Positions 7,645 to 16,831 of a DNA stretch of 64,000 nucleotides are shown here, piece by piece. How positions within the stretch are numbered: position 1 is the stretch's first letter; each line of letters starts with the position of its first letter. The DNA is taken from contig NZ_JWLC01000021.1 in NCBI RefSeq assembly GCF_000813745.1, positions 170,228 to 234,227 on the forward strand, in the 5' to 3' direction. Origin of the DNA: Leisingera sp. ANG-M1 (GTDB taxonomy: Bacteria > Pseudomonadota > Alphaproteobacteria > Rhodobacterales > Rhodobacteraceae). The notes beneath the pieces were generated by a model. The model saw only the letters and a program-made list of their open reading frames with translations, searched no databases and had not been told where the DNA came from. The translations under genes were made by a program, and so were the position numbers.

Positions 7645-9288
7645 ATGCAGAAAGCTTATGACTATATCATCGTTGGTGCTGGCACAGCAGGATGCACGTT
7701 GGCCCACCGGCTTAGTACAGATAGCCGCTACCGGGTTTTGCTGCTGGAACACGGCCCCGATGATCGCAACTGGATTTTGCAGATGCCTGCGGGGCTGCGA
7801 TCGGCGTTTAAGCCAAGCAGCAAGTATAACTACTGGTTCAAAACGACACCCCAAAAGCATCTCAACAACCGCGAAATCGACCAGCCCCGCGGCAAGGCAT
7901 TGGGGGGATCATCGTCGATCAATGGCATGACCTATCTGCGCGGCAACCCGCTGGATTATGACAATTGGGCCACTGAAGAAGGCTGTGCGGGCTGGTCCTT
8001 TGCCGACTGCCTGCCCTATTTCAAGAAGCTGGAACGCCGGGACGGGGCCGCAGATGCGTTTCGCAGCACCGATGGCATGGTCGGGGTCAAGGCGCAGCAG
8101 GATCTCAACCCCCTGAATGCGGCCTTTCTGGAGGCCGGGCAGCAGGCGGGCCATGACCTGACCGAGGATGTGAACGGCTATCAGCAGGAAGGCGTCAGCC
8201 GGTTTGAGATGTCAGTCGAAAACGGTTACCGCAGCAGTTCGGCGCGCGCCTATCTGCACAGCCAGCCCGCGCGGGACAATCTGGAGGTTGTGACCGGCGC
8301 GAAGGTGCTGCGGGTGCTGCTGGATCAGGGGCGCGCAACCGGGGTTGAGCTGGCCCGTGGCAGGGAAGTGCTGCGCATCGAAAGCAAACGCGAGGTGATC
8401 CTGTCTGCCGGTGTGTTCGGCACTCCGCAGCTTCTGATGCTGTCGGGCATTGGTCCCGAGGCGCATCTTCGCGATCATGGCATTGATGTGCGCCTTGCCG
8501 CGCCGATGCTGGGGGATAACCTGCATGACCATCTTGAAGCGCATATCCAGGTGGAAACGGATCAGCCGGTGTCGCTGAACAAATATCTGAAACCGCATCT
8601 GATGGTCTGGGCCGGAATGCAGTGGTTTGGCTGGAAAGGTGGTGTTGCCTCCATCAACCAATGTAATGTGGGGGCGTTTCTGCGCACGGATGCGGATGTC
8701 ACACATCCCAATATCCAGTTCCATTTCTTCCCTGTGTTCTTTGGCGCCAACTGGATTCCGAACCCGTCCAAGAACGGGTACCGTCTGGGCGCGGGTCCGA
8801 TGCGCCCCGAAAGCCGGGGCACTGTGCGGCTCAAGTCGGCCGATCCCAGTGACAGCCTGCTGATTGATCCGAACTACCTGGCGACCGACCGCGACCGCTA
8901 TGAGATGCGGGAAGGGCTGAAGCTGGGCCGCGAGCTGCTGGCACAGGAAGCGTTCAAACGCTACCACCGGCGCGAAGATCTGCCAGGGCTGAATGTGCAA
9001 AGCGATTCCGAACTGGATGATTTCATCCGCGAAGATGCAACTTCGGCTTATCATCCCTGTGGTACCGCACGTATGGGGGCAGACGGTGATGAGCGCGCGG
9101 TGGTCGACCTGGATCTGCGCCTGCGCGGCATCGAGGGGCTGCGAGTGGTGGACGCCTCTGTTATCCCAGCGGTGCCAAGCGCCAATATCAATGCCGCCAC
9201 ATTCATGATCGCTGAGAAAGCGGCTGACATCATCCTGGGCAATGCGCCCCTGACACCTGAACATGTACCCTATTACAAGGCAATCTGA
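7645..9288 (+). CDS. GMC-family oxidoreductase, choline dehydrogenase-like
   Basis: A 547-residue FAD enzyme of the glucose-methanol-choline family, oxidizing an alcohol to an aldehyde. The FAD-binding motif [13 protein letters not shown] is at residues 11-23 and the [14 protein letters not shown] signature near residue 85. The C-terminal HPCGTARMG holds the family's active-site histidine region, followed by [25 protein letters not shown]. Length matches BetA. The next genes are a cupin and a betaine aldehyde dehydrogenase-like enzyme, so an alcohol-to-aldehyde-to-acid series on choline or a similar amino alcohol is likely. Substrate identity is inference, since many GMC members next to aldehyde dehydrogenases use other alcohols. 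Confidence 0.85.
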   Translation: MQKAYDYIIVGAGTAGCTLAHRLSTDSRYRVLLLEHGPDDRNWILQMPAGLRSAFKPSSKYNYWFKTTPQKHLNNREIDQPRGKALGGSSSINGMTYLRGNPLDYDNWATEEGCAGWSFADCLPYFKKLERRDGAADAFRSTDGMVGVKAQQDLNPLNAAFLEAGQQAGHDLTEDVNGYQQEGVSRFEMSVENGYRSSSARAYLHSQPARDNLEVVTGAKVLRVLLDQGRATGVELARGREVLRIESKREVILSAGVFGTPQLLMLSGIGPEAHLRDHGIDVRLAAPMLGDNLHDHLEAHIQVETDQPVSLNKYLKPHLMVWAGMQWFGWKGGVASINQCNVGAFLRTDADVTHPNIQFHFFPVFFGANWIPNPSKNGYRLGAGPMRPESRGTVRLKSADPSDSLLIDPNYLATDRDRYEMREGLKLGRELLAQEAFKRYHRREDLPGLNVQSDSELDDFIREDATSAYHPCGTARMGADGDERAVVDLDLRLRGIEGLRVVDASVIPAVPSANINAATFMIAEKAADIILGNAPLTPEHVPYYKAI

Positions 9289-9292
9289 GACC

Positions 9293-9589
9293 ATGACCGA
9301 TTCACGACTGGCCGAAGGCCCTCACTTTACCCGCCGCGCGGCAGATGCGGAAATCCGCGCACAGCTTTCAAATTGGGAGATTTGGGAATGCAAGGAGCCA
9401 GACTTTTCCTACACCTATGACCAAAGCGTGACTTTGCATGTGAACCAGGGTGCCGCAACGCTGGCATTTTCCGATGGGAGCAGTGTTGATCTGCTTCAAG
9501 GAGATGTGCTGACCATCCGCAAAGGCATTTCTGCCGATTGGACCATCCCTGATGGCATTCAGAACAGTTATGAACTACATAACGACTGA
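9293..9589 (+). CDS. Small cupin-domain protein
   Basis: A 98-residue single-domain cupin resembling the DUF861/(S)-ureidoglycine-type group. The central beta strands [33 protein letters not shown] and [13 protein letters not shown] form the expected jelly roll. The metal-binding histidines of classical cupins are largely absent, so it may bind a ligand rather than catalyse. ATG 9293 has GAGACC just upstream and starts four bases after the dehydrogenase stop. It sits inside the alcohol/aldehyde oxidation operon and may act as an accessory or sensor. Confidence 0.7.
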   Translation: MTDSRLAEGPHFTRRAADAEIRAQLSNWEIWECKEPDFSYTYDQSVTLHVNQGAATLAFSDGSSVDLLQGDVLTIRKGISADWTIPDGIQNSYELHND

Positions 9590-9599
9590 GGACTGCACG

Positions 9600-11054
9600 A
9601 TGAAGTTTCAACCCCAAGCCAGCCATTTCATCGATGGCGCCTATGTCGAAGACAGCGAAGGCAAGCTGATCGACGTGATCTACCCTGCCACCGGCGAGGT
9701 AATTGCGCAGTTGCATTCCGCCACTCCGGCCATTGTGGACATGGCGCTGAAAAGTGCTGAGGCGGCTAAAGCTGAATGGGCGGCTCTGTCGGGTACGGAA
9801 CGTGGCCGTATTCTGCGCCGCGCGGCCGACATCATGCGCGCGCGCAACTACGACCTGTCCGTTCTGGAAACCCATGACACCGGCAAGCCGATTCAGGAAA
9901 CCACCGTGGCAGACGCCACCTCCGGCGCGGACGCGCTGGAGTATTTTGGCGGCCTGGCCGGCAGTCTGACAGGGGAGCATATCCCGCTGGCGGGCGGCGA
10001 TTTTGTTTATACCATCCGGGAAGCGCTGGGTGTCTGCGTCGGCATCGGAGCCTGGAATTACCCCACCCAGATCGCATGCTGGAAGGGCGCTCCGGCATTG
10101 GCATGCGGCAACACCATGGTGTTCAAACCATCCGAGACCACCCCGCTGTCGGCGCTGAAAGTGGCCGAAATCCTGATCGAGGCGGGCGCCCCCAAAGGCA
10201 TTTACAATGTGGTGCAGGGCTATGGCGATGTCGGCGCGGCGCTTGTGACCGACAGCCGCGTGGCCAAGGTTTCGCTGACAGGCTCTGTGCCGACCGGCAA
10301 AAAGGTCTATGCCGCGGCGGCAGCAGGCATGAAACATGTCACGATGGAACTGGGCGGCAAGTCCCCGATGATCGTGTTTGATGATGCCGACATTGAAAAC
10401 GCCGTCTCCGGCGCGATCCTGGGCAATTTCTATTCTTCGGGCCAGGTCTGCTCCAATGGCACCCGCGTTTTCGTGCAAAAAAATATCAAAGAGGCCTTCC
10501 TGTCGCGCCTGTCCGAACGCCTGGCCAACGCCAAAATCGGCGATCCGATGGATGAAGACGTCAGCTTTGGCCCGATGGTCAGCGAAAACCAGCTGAACAT
10601 CGCGTTGGGCTATGTCGCAAAAGGCAAGGCCGAGGGCGCCCGGCTGGTCTGCGGCGGCGACCGGATCGACGGCGACGGTTTCTATATGCAGCCCACAGTG
10701 TTTGCAGACGTCACCGACGAAATGATCATCGCGCGCGAAGAGATCTTTGGTCCGGTCATGTCGGTTCTGGATTTCGACACCGAGGAAGAGGTGATGGCCC
10801 GCGCAAACGCCACCGAGTTCGGTCTTGCCGCGGGTGTTTTCACCGCAGATCTGACCCGTGCGCACCGCATCGTCGCGGGCTTCGAGGCGGGCACCTGCTA
10901 TATCAACACCTACAACCTCGCTCCGGTCGAAGCCCCGTTCGGCGGGTCGAAGATGTCCGGCGTCGGCCGCGAGAACTCGAAACTGGCGATCAATCATTTC
11001 AGCGAAATGAAGACCGTCTATGTTTCGATGAATGATGTCGAGGCGCCCTACTGA
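9600..11054 (+). CDS. betB: Betaine aldehyde dehydrogenase-like enzyme
   Basis: A 484-residue NAD(P)-dependent aldehyde dehydrogenase, near the size of BetB. Motifs seen are [13 protein letters not shown] with the catalytic Asn region (about residue 147), MELGGKSP with the general-base Glu (about residue 250), and [14 protein letters not shown] with the nucleophilic Cys (about residue 284). The C-terminal [13 protein letters not shown] motif follows. ATG 9600 has GAGG eight bases upstream and follows the cupin gene by ten bases. Paired with the GMC oxidoreductase it would complete choline to glycine betaine. Its 3' end overlaps the convergent LysR gene by seven bases. Confidence 0.85.
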   Translation: MKFQPQASHFIDGAYVEDSEGKLIDVIYPATGEVIAQLHSATPAIVDMALKSAEAAKAEWAALSGTERGRILRRAADIMRARNYDLSVLETHDTGKPIQETTVADATSGADALEYFGGLAGSLTGEHIPLAGGDFVYTIREALGVCVGIGAWNYPTQIACWKGAPALACGNTMVFKPSETTPLSALKVAEILIEAGAPKGIYNVVQGYGDVGAALVTDSRVAKVSLTGSVPTGKKVYAAAAAGMKHVTMELGGKSPMIVFDDADIENAVSGAILGNFYSSGQVCSNGTRVFVQKNIKEAFLSRLSERLANAKIGDPMDEDVSFGPMVSENQLNIALGYVAKGKAEGARLVCGGDRIDGDGFYMQPTVFADVTDEMIIAREEIFGPVMSVLDFDTEEEVMARANATEFGLAAGVFTADLTRAHRIVAGFEAGTCYINTYNLAPVEAPFGGSKMSGVGRENSKLAINHFSEMKTVYVSMNDVEAPY

Positions 11055-11962
11055 TCCGCGGCTGAGATCAGAAAGTCAAACAATCTCCGGGCGGCGGAAG
11101 ACAGTGGTTTGTCCGCCCGGTGGCACAAATAATAGGATTTGCGCGGCGATAGGGTGCGACTGCCTATCCTGATCAAATGCCCCGCCGCAAACTCGCTGCG
11201 CAGCATGTCCAGATTGGCCAGTAGAATGCCGCGTCCGGACATCGCCCGGCCCACCGACTGGCCAAAGCTGGAGCACGGCATGACAGGCCATTCGGCAAGT
11301 GCAGGCAGGCCCAGCCTGCGCAACCAGATCGACCAGTTGATCCAATCCGGCGTCAAATTGGCATACTCCAGCAAAGGCGGGCAGCTCCCGGGCTGCCAGT
11401 GATCGCCAAAGGCGCCGGCCTCCACGGCCTTTGCAGCGACATCCGGCGCAGCAGCCGGTGCCAGCTCCCCGGCCATCACCTGCACACCGGACCAGCCCGG
11501 TGCAGGCCCGTCGCTGTAAACAATCGTCAAATCCAGCTCAGGCGCGGTCAGCGCGTTCATATCGTCGCTGGTGGTGACATTGACCGGGCTGGCGGCTTCG
11601 CTGAGCGCGAAGCCTTTGAGCCGGTCCTGAAGCCAGAAAACCGACATCGAACTGGTCGAAGCCACGCGGATCAGCCCCTCTTCTTCCGCTTTGAACCGGC
11701 TGACCGCACGTTCCAGAAATTCCAGCGCCAGATGCACGTCATTGGCAAATGCCTGCCCGCCTTCGGTCAAAGTGATACTGCGGCCCTTGCGCTCGAAGAC
11801 GCAGGTTCCCAACCATTCTTCCAGCCTCTGCACCCGTTTGCTGACAGCGGCCTGCGTGACCCGCATTTCGCGCGCGGCAGCGGAAAAACTGCCACAGCGC
11901 GCCGCTGCCTGAAAGAAGATCAGAGCGTCCAGGGGCGGCAGGTTGTTCCGAAAGCTATCCAT
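11048..11962 (-). CDS. LysR-family transcriptional regulator of the sterol-desaturase unit
   Basis: A 304-residue LysR protein with the HTH at about residues 7-66 ([20 protein letters not shown] and [15 protein letters not shown]) and an effector domain resembling that of the regulator at 6649-7542. I start at ATG 11962 rather than TTG 11968. It is divergent from the sterol-desaturase-family gene at 12061, and a CCATT-ACC-AATGG palindrome overlaps its start codon. The likely target is the hydroxylase/PanB-like/PLP trio. Confidence 0.9.
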   Translation of the reverse strand: MDSFRNNLPPLDALIFFQAAARCGSFSAAAREMRVTQAAVSKRVQRLEEWLGTCVFERKGRSITLTEGGQAFANDVHLALEFLERAVSRFKAEEEGLIRVASTSSMSVFWLQDRLKGFALSEAASPVNVTTSDDMNALTAPELDLTIVYSDGPAPGWSGVQVMAGELAPAAAPDVAAKAVEAGAFGDHWQPGSCPPLLEYANLTPDWINWSIWLRRLGLPALAEWPVMPCSSFGQSVGRAMSGRGILLANLDMLRSEFAAGHLIRIGSRTLSPRKSYYLCHRADKPLSSAARRLFDFLISAADQ

Positions 11963-11971
11963 TACCAATGG
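11959..11971. promoter_or_regulatory. Candidate LysR operator overlapping the regulator start
   Basis: CCATT-ACC-AATGG is a perfect inverted repeat covering the LysR initiation codon, laid out like the site at 7544-7558 for the paralogous regulator. An operator role is inferred. Confidence 0.45.
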
Positions 11972-12060
11972 TTATAGGTATGCAGGACTTTTTTCCAGAT
12001 TTTTTACCCTGGGCAATAGCCTTAGGATGCGCGAACGAAACGCAAATCTCTGAGGCAAAG

Positions 12061-13059
12061 ATGACGACCCAGGAAGATCCTCTTAAGGCCGGCAGCAGCC
12101 GCGAATGGAACTGGCACCCGGACCTGCCGGTGGCCGTCACCCCGGCCTTTTCCTGGCCGCCGCGCCCAATCGCGACCCTGAAATGGTTCGCAGGCAATTG
12201 GCTGCCGATCACCGAGTACCTGATTTATGCGCTCATGGCGTTTGCCACCTGGGCTTGGCTGCCGCCGTCGCTGGCCGAAACGCAGGAGCTGCACTGGTCC
12301 TGGATTCTGCAGATCTGGGCGCGTAATCTTATCCTTATGACCCTGTTTGCCCAGGGTTTGCATGTCTGGCTCTATGGCTGGAAAAGACAGGGCGACGATT
12401 TCAAATACGATCGTCGCGGTCTTGCCCGCAACAACCGGGTTTTCAAGTTCAACGACCAATACTGGGACAACGTGTTCTATGCGCTGGTTTCTGGGGTGAC
12501 GATCTGGACAGGCTTTGACGTGCTGATGTGGTATGCAATAGCCAATGGCTGGACACCACTGATCACATTTGAAAGCAACCCGGTCTGGTTCGTGGCGCTG
12601 TTCCTGCTGATGCCGGTGATCCAGTCCTTCCATTTCTACTGGCTGCACCGCGCTCTGCACATTCCCTTTCTGTATAGGCGTGTGCATTCCGTTCACCACC
12701 GCAGTGTCTCAGTCGCGCCATGGTCGGGCTTTTCGATGCACCCGGTTGAACACCTCGGCTACATGGGGCTGCTGCTGATGTTCTTTGTCGTTCCGGCCCA
12801 TCCGGTGCACCTGATTTTCATGGGCTACTGGCTGGCTCTGGCCACCGCAACCTCCCACGCCGGGTTTGAAAATCTGGTGTTAGGCGAGAGCGCCAGACTC
12901 AGGATCGGGTCGTTCCACCATCAGCTTCATCACCGCTACTTCGAGTGCAACTACGGCAACCCGGAAATGCCCTGGGACAACTGGTTCGGCTCCTACCATG
13001 ATGGCAGCCCCGAGGCGACTGCCGAGGCACGGGAACGCAAAAAGCAGATGTATTCCTGA
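12061..13059 (+). CDS. Sterol desaturase / fatty acid hydroxylase family membrane protein
   Basis: A 332-residue integral membrane di-iron enzyme family member that uses oxygen to hydroxylate or desaturate a lipid-like or hydrophobic substrate. The histidine clusters are present in order: HFYWLHRALH, HSVHH, a lone His in SHAGFEN, and HHQLHH followed by RYFECNYG. Several hydrophobic segments (about residues 40-60, 75-95, 130-150, 172-195 and 230-255) fit membrane helices. ATG 12061 has GAGGCAAAG upstream; an upstream in-frame start at 11968 is less likely. It is divergent from its LysR gene and followed, after a hairpin, by a PanB-like gene. Its substrate cannot be read from sequence. Confidence 0.85.
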   Translation: MTTQEDPLKAGSSREWNWHPDLPVAVTPAFSWPPRPIATLKWFAGNWLPITEYLIYALMAFATWAWLPPSLAETQELHWSWILQIWARNLILMTLFAQGLHVWLYGWKRQGDDFKYDRRGLARNNRVFKFNDQYWDNVFYALVSGVTIWTGFDVLMWYAIANGWTPLITFESNPVWFVALFLLMPVIQSFHFYWLHRALHIPFLYRRVHSVHHRSVSVAPWSGFSMHPVEHLGYMGLLLMFFVVPAHPVHLIFMGYWLALATATSHAGFENLVLGESARLRIGSFHHQLHHRYFECNYGNPEMPWDNWFGSYHDGSPEATAEARERKKQMYS

Positions 13060-13080
13060 GCGGTTTCCTCCGCCACCAGA

Positions 13081-13117
13081 CGAGGTCGGGCAGAACATGC
13101 CCGGCCTCGTGAGTTTT
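13081..13117 (+). terminator. Hairpin between sterol-desaturase and PanB-like genes
   Basis: CGAGG-CGGGCA pairs with TGCCCG-CCTCG across a short loop, with TGAGTTTT after it. It may terminate, or partly attenuate transcription into the next two genes. Confidence 0.6.
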
Positions 13118-13140
13118 CAACCTCACCAAAAGACCCTGCC

Positions 13141-13968
13141 ATGAAAAACATCTACACCTACGGTCGTAAGCCAGCGCAACGCAATCTGACCATTCCTGAT
13201 CTGCAGGCCCTGAAGGGCACAAACAGCCCCCTAACCATGTGCTTTCCCGGCAATGCCTCGGAACTGGATGCTTGCGTTGAGGCCGGGATCGAGACGCTGA
13301 CGGTTCTGGATAGCGATCTGGTTGAATTCCGGGAGCGCGCACCGACGACGTTCATGGCCACGTCGATGGCCTGGAGCCAGAACAAGACCAAAGACGATAT
13401 CCTGCGCCATGCCATGACCTGCATGGAAAAGGGTGCCGATATGTATCTGACCAATCGCAGCCCCGAGGTGGTCGAAATGCTAGCGAATGAGCAGGTGCCG
13501 GTTCAGGTGCATCTGGGTCTGGTGCCGAGCTTTTCGATCAAGGGCGGCGGACTGCGCGCTTATGGCCGTACCGCCGATGAAGCAATGGAAATCTATCGCA
13601 CCATGAAAGATTACGAGACAGCGGGCGCTCTGGCGGCCGAGGTCGAATGTGTGGCCGAAGAATGCATGCGCCATCTGAACATGCAGACCTCGATCATCAC
13701 GATCTCGCTAGGGTCGGGCCGTGCAGGTGACATCACCTTCCAGTTCATGTCCGACCTGTGCGGCGAAACGGAAAACCCGCCCAAACACGCGCACGCGTTC
13801 CGCAACCTTAAACCCCTGCACGACCAGATCTATCGCGAACGCGTTGCTGCACTGAGAGAATTCCGGCAAGCCTCGGCCAGGGGCGAGTTTCCCTTCGCCA
13901 GCCAAAACGTGCACATGCGTCCCGGAGAAGAGGAAAAGCTGCTGGACGCGCTGGCAAATCTGTCATGA
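13141..13968 (+). CDS. PanB-like protein (ketopantoate hydroxymethyltransferase superfamily), divergent active site
   Basis: A 275-residue TIM-barrel-like protein. It keeps the PanB-type core VPVQVHLGLVPSF followed by a GGLRAYGRTADEA segment, VECVAEE, and the C-terminal helical region before GEFP. Canonical PanB uses methylene-tetrahydrofolate to hydroxymethylate 2-oxoisovalerate, with Mg ligands in its VGDS and MPF segments and a Glu near KLEGG. Here the first segment reads VLDSD, but the second and third read ATSMAWS and YLTNRS, so a metal ligand and an acid appear lost. Lyase or aldolase chemistry on a related oxo-acid, or a non-classical one-carbon reaction, is more likely than pantothenate synthesis. 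It is coupled to the downstream PLP gene. Confidence 0.7.
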   Translation: MKNIYTYGRKPAQRNLTIPDLQALKGTNSPLTMCFPGNASELDACVEAGIETLTVLDSDLVEFRERAPTTFMATSMAWSQNKTKDDILRHAMTCMEKGADMYLTNRSPEVVEMLANEQVPVQVHLGLVPSFSIKGGGLRAYGRTADEAMEIYRTMKDYETAGALAAEVECVAEECMRHLNMQTSIITISLGSGRAGDITFQFMSDLCGETENPPKHAHAFRNLKPLHDQIYRERVAALREFRQASARGEFPFASQNVHMRPGEEEKLLDALANLS

Positions 13969-13988
13969 AAACTCAAACGGAGGCACCG

Positions 13989-14960
13989 ATGACCACGCCC
14001 ATGCCGTCAGTTCTTCACGCCATGGAGCGCACGCCGTTAATCGCACTGGACCGACTGCGTGATCATCTTGGCCTGCATGGCAGATTGTTAGCCAAGCTTG
14101 ACCTGCTGATGCCGGGGTTTTCCAAAAAGGATCGCGCAGCGCGGCGCACCATCGAGGATGCGCGCGCCTGCGGAGATTTGGTCAAAGGTCAAACAGTGGT
14201 TGAGTTAACATCAGGCAATATGGGTACCGGGTTAGCGATCGTCTGCTCCATTTACGGCCATCCGTTCGTGGCGGTGATGAGCGAAGGCAACTCGGAAGAG
14301 CGCGCACGGATGATGGAAGCTTTGGGAGCCGAAGTTGTGCGCGTCCCTCAAGCCAATGGTTCTAAGCCGGGTGAGGTGTCGGGCGAGGATCTTGCCTTGG
14401 TCGAAAAGGCCGCGCAGCAAGTGACGCTAGAGCGCATGGCGTTTCGTGCCGATCAGTTTTGCCGCGACAGCAATTGGAAAGCGCATTTTGATACAACCGG
14501 CCCGGAAATTTGGGATCAATCTTGCCATATGGTGACAGGGTTTTGCGATTTTGTGGGATCAGGCGGCACCTTAGGAGGCGTTGCGCGTTATCTGGCAACA
14601 AAAGGCGTGCCAAGCTACGCGGTTGAACCCGTCGGCGCCGAAGTGCTGGCCAATGGGGACACGTCTTGCCCAGCCCATCCTATACAGGGTGGTGGTTATA
14701 TGATGCCCGACTTGGTTCATCTTGAAGGTGCTCCGCTGGTGGGGTCTCTAAGTGTCACAGGCGAAGAGGCCAGACAGGGTGCCCGGATGCTGGCGCGTTA
14801 CGAAGGGATCTTCGGTGGGTTTTCAGCGGGAGCAAACCTCCGGGCAGCTATTCAGTTACTACAGGGCGATCTTGAAGGTGGATGTGTGGCCTTTGTCGTC
14901 TGTGACAGCGGACTGAAATACTTGAGCACGGATCTTTGGGAAAACACGTCTGAACCCTGA
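13989..14960 (+). CDS. Cysteine-synthase-like PLP-dependent enzyme (fold type II)
   Basis: A 323-residue enzyme of the cysteine synthase/cystathionine beta-synthase family. The PLP lysine is in GFSKKDRAA (about residues 43-51), the substrate loop in ELTSGNMGTGLA, the phosphate-binding loop in GSGGTLGG, and GGFSAGANL and CDSGLKY follow. ATG 13989 has GGAGG six bases upstream; ATG 13965, which overlaps the PanB-like stop (ATGA), has no ribosome site. Family members do beta-elimination or beta-replacement on serine or cysteine derivatives. Operon position with a PanB-like protein and a hydroxylase suggests use on a specific amino acid, not housekeeping cysteine synthesis. Codon use looks less GC-rich than in the genes before it. 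Confidence 0.8.
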   Translation: MTTPMPSVLHAMERTPLIALDRLRDHLGLHGRLLAKLDLLMPGFSKKDRAARRTIEDARACGDLVKGQTVVELTSGNMGTGLAIVCSIYGHPFVAVMSEGNSEERARMMEALGAEVVRVPQANGSKPGEVSGEDLALVEKAAQQVTLERMAFRADQFCRDSNWKAHFDTTGPEIWDQSCHMVTGFCDFVGSGGTLGGVARYLATKGVPSYAVEPVGAEVLANGDTSCPAHPIQGGGYMMPDLVHLEGAPLVGSLSVTGEEARQGARMLARYEGIFGGFSAGANLRAAIQLLQGDLEGGCVAFVVCDSGLKYLSTDLWENTSEP

Positions 14961-15490
14961 CCGGTATCTAAGTCACGCAGAGACAACACGTTCTGAAATT
15001 CAGACAGATCAGTACGAGTTAAAGGTTGGTTAGTTGAAACCCACTGCACCGCAAATAATCGATCGACACCATATCAAGCCATTTTTGCATCAGCATTGAC
15101 GGCACGACCAAAGGGCGGATTTGTCTCGCGTCTAATCTGCTCGAATAGGGCGCGAGGAAAGATCAGTCTGGCTCCGGCTATTTCGACGACGGTGAATGGC
15201 TGTTATAGCTATCTACGCTGTGGGGCAGCCAACGGGAGTGCCCATGTGTGAACAAATGCTGCTTCAGAAAACGCCCAAAAATGACGGAAAAGTCTCGCGA
15301 AAATCGCTGCAACACTGATAATTTGCTGCCGCGGGTGCGAGTGATTGCTACATGAGCAATAGGCGACTCTGTCCGCATCTCACCAGTTCGATTTTCGTAC
15401 AGCGAAGGTCAGGTTTGGTGCCGTGTCAGGGTCTGACCTGAGCCCCTGGATTGAACCGCACCGGCTTTGCCGGAGGCTGATTTCAGTTAG
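14961..15490. other. Intergenic region before an IS3 scar
   Basis: No gene with family features is seen. The right part (about 15415-15490) resembles the non-coding end of an IS3-type element, running up to the transposase remnant stop at 15491. Confidence 0.5.
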
Positions 15491-15595
15491 TTAAGCGGCT
15501 CGCTCCTCAGTTTCCATAGCCGCATAGAAATTGGCCTCAGCTTCCGCCTTCGGGATTTTCCCGATGGGCTCGAGCAGGCGGCGGTTGTCGCGGCA
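15491..15595 (-). pseudogene. IS3-family transposase C-terminal remnant
   Basis: Minus-strand codons from about 15586 to the stop at 15491-15493 read NRRLLEPIGKIPKAEAEANF followed by YAAMETEERAA. This is the usual tail of an IS3-family OrfB. The DDE core is absent, and its left side directly abuts a truncated helicase gene on the other strand, so this is an insertion/deletion scar. Confidence 0.75.
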
Positions 15596-16235
15596 ATGTT
15601 CCCTGTCGAAGCAACTTACTTTGTCGATAACAAAGATGGGCAAATGTCCGTTTCGCCATTGTCAAAGACAGCACCCGCTGGTCCGACCAATCACAAGCAA
15701 CACCTCTTTTTTGCTTGGCGGCAAAAGTTGATTGCCGCGCTGATGCATCAGCGTGTTTTGATCCCAGAAGGCATCAGTGATGTCGCTTGGCTAGAGACGC
15801 TCCAAACTGCTTTGGAGCTTAGGCAAAGTTGGAATTCGCCTGAAGACGAACAATCGAAGTTTGCGAGGTTTGTTGGGGTCGTGCCCACAGATGACGCAAA
15901 GATTTCTGAGACGCATGAAGTGGTCAGACGTGTCCATCATCATTGCGCAAAGCGAATTCGAAAAAGATCAACTGGTTTCTTTTGTCTCCGATGCAGTCAG
16001 AGCCAACACACGCCTTGGTTTCAAGAAAAGTGCGAAAATCAAGGCCATGTCCATTCATGCAGCAAAAAACAGAGAGTTCGACAGGGTTATCGTCCTTTGG
16101 CCTCAATCAGCAACTGGAAGTGACGAGCATAAGCGGCGTTTGCTATACAACGCCATGACGCGCGCGAAGAGCCATTGTACTGTCATCGTCCTTGGTCAGG
16201 ATCGACTGGATTCAGCTCCGTTCGCAGGAGTATAA
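15596..16235 (+). pseudogene. Truncated and frameshifted UvrD/Rep-type helicase C-terminus
   Basis: Two plus-strand frames carry pieces of one protein. Frame A (15596 to about 15905) contains a KLIAALMHQRVLIPEGISDV-type segment. Frame B (about 15915-16235) contains the UvrD_C_2-like end: KAMSIHAAKNREFDRVIVLW, then RRLLYNAMTRAKSHC and VLGQDRL. These match the SF1 helicase motif V/VI region (IHAAKNREFD..., YNAMTRAK). A frameshift near 15905-15920 joins them, and the N-terminal motor is missing, replaced by the IS3 scar. It is non-functional. It lies just before the SieB-like gene, so it may be the wreck of a defence or phage-related helicase gene. Confidence 0.7.
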
Positions 16236-16246
16236 AGAGGTTTGCA

Positions 16247-16831
16247 ATGGAGTTCATTACCCAGTTCTTTCATGCTTTGAAATCACCGAAAACGGCGCTC
16301 GTACTTTTTTTGTTCAGCGGTGCTCTGTTATTCGTTCCCATTGACCGGCTAGGCCTCGATCGGCCTGAATTCACTAGCGAGTACCAAACTCAAATTCTGT
16401 TGGTTTTCTTTTTGGCGTCGGCAATTCTTATTCTAGAGTTAGTCACATGGGCGGTTTCCACGATCCGTTCGCCATTCCAGAGGCGAGCACGTGAGAAGGC
16501 TTACCAAGAGCTCATCGAAAAGGTATTTTATTCCCTGAACCTCGACGAGCTTTGTGTGCTTTGGGCAATGACACAGGCTGGAACGAAAACGATCAAAGCC
16601 AGTTATGACAACCATGTGATGGTCTCGCTTAGACAGAAAAAGGCCCTGGGAATAATAACGGGTGTTCAAAGCCTGCACGAGATGCATCACTATATGCCCG
16701 ACGCACTTTATGATCTTGTGGCAGAGCGTGGTTTCGAGCGTATGCCCGAGGACTTTAGGAATTCAGTGCGGTTTGAGGATGAGGTGCGGGAGATCGTACA
16801 CCGATCTACAGATTGGCGCACTTGGAGTTGA
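16247..16831 (+). CDS. Superinfection exclusion protein B (SieB)-like membrane protein
   Basis: A 194-residue protein with two N-terminal membrane segments (about residues 15-30 and 49-68), LGLDRPEF between them, and a soluble C-terminal part with a helix-rich LIEKVFYSLNLDELCVLWAM region. The order, SPKTAL near residue 12 and a PIDRLGLD turn, matches the SieB family. Lambdoid SieB blocks lytic growth of superinfecting phage at the membrane. ATG 16247 is preferred because AGAGG lies upstream; the frame opens earlier at 16175 inside the helicase remnant. Base composition is lower in GC than most of the window, in line with transfer. Confidence 0.7.
   Translation: MEFITQFFHALKSPKTALVLFLFSGALLFVPIDRLGLDRPEFTSEYQTQILLVFFLASAILILELVTWAVSTIRSPFQRRAREKAYQELIEKVFYSLNLDELCVLWAMTQAGTKTIKASYDNHVMVSLRQKKALGIITGVQSLHEMHHYMPDALYDLVAERGFERMPEDFRNSVRFEDEVREIVHRSTDWRTWS

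Noticed and set aside
9327..10997. Minus-strand 556-residue frame opposite betB
   Set aside because: It is antisense to a complete aldehyde dehydrogenase, and its composition has no recognisable family.
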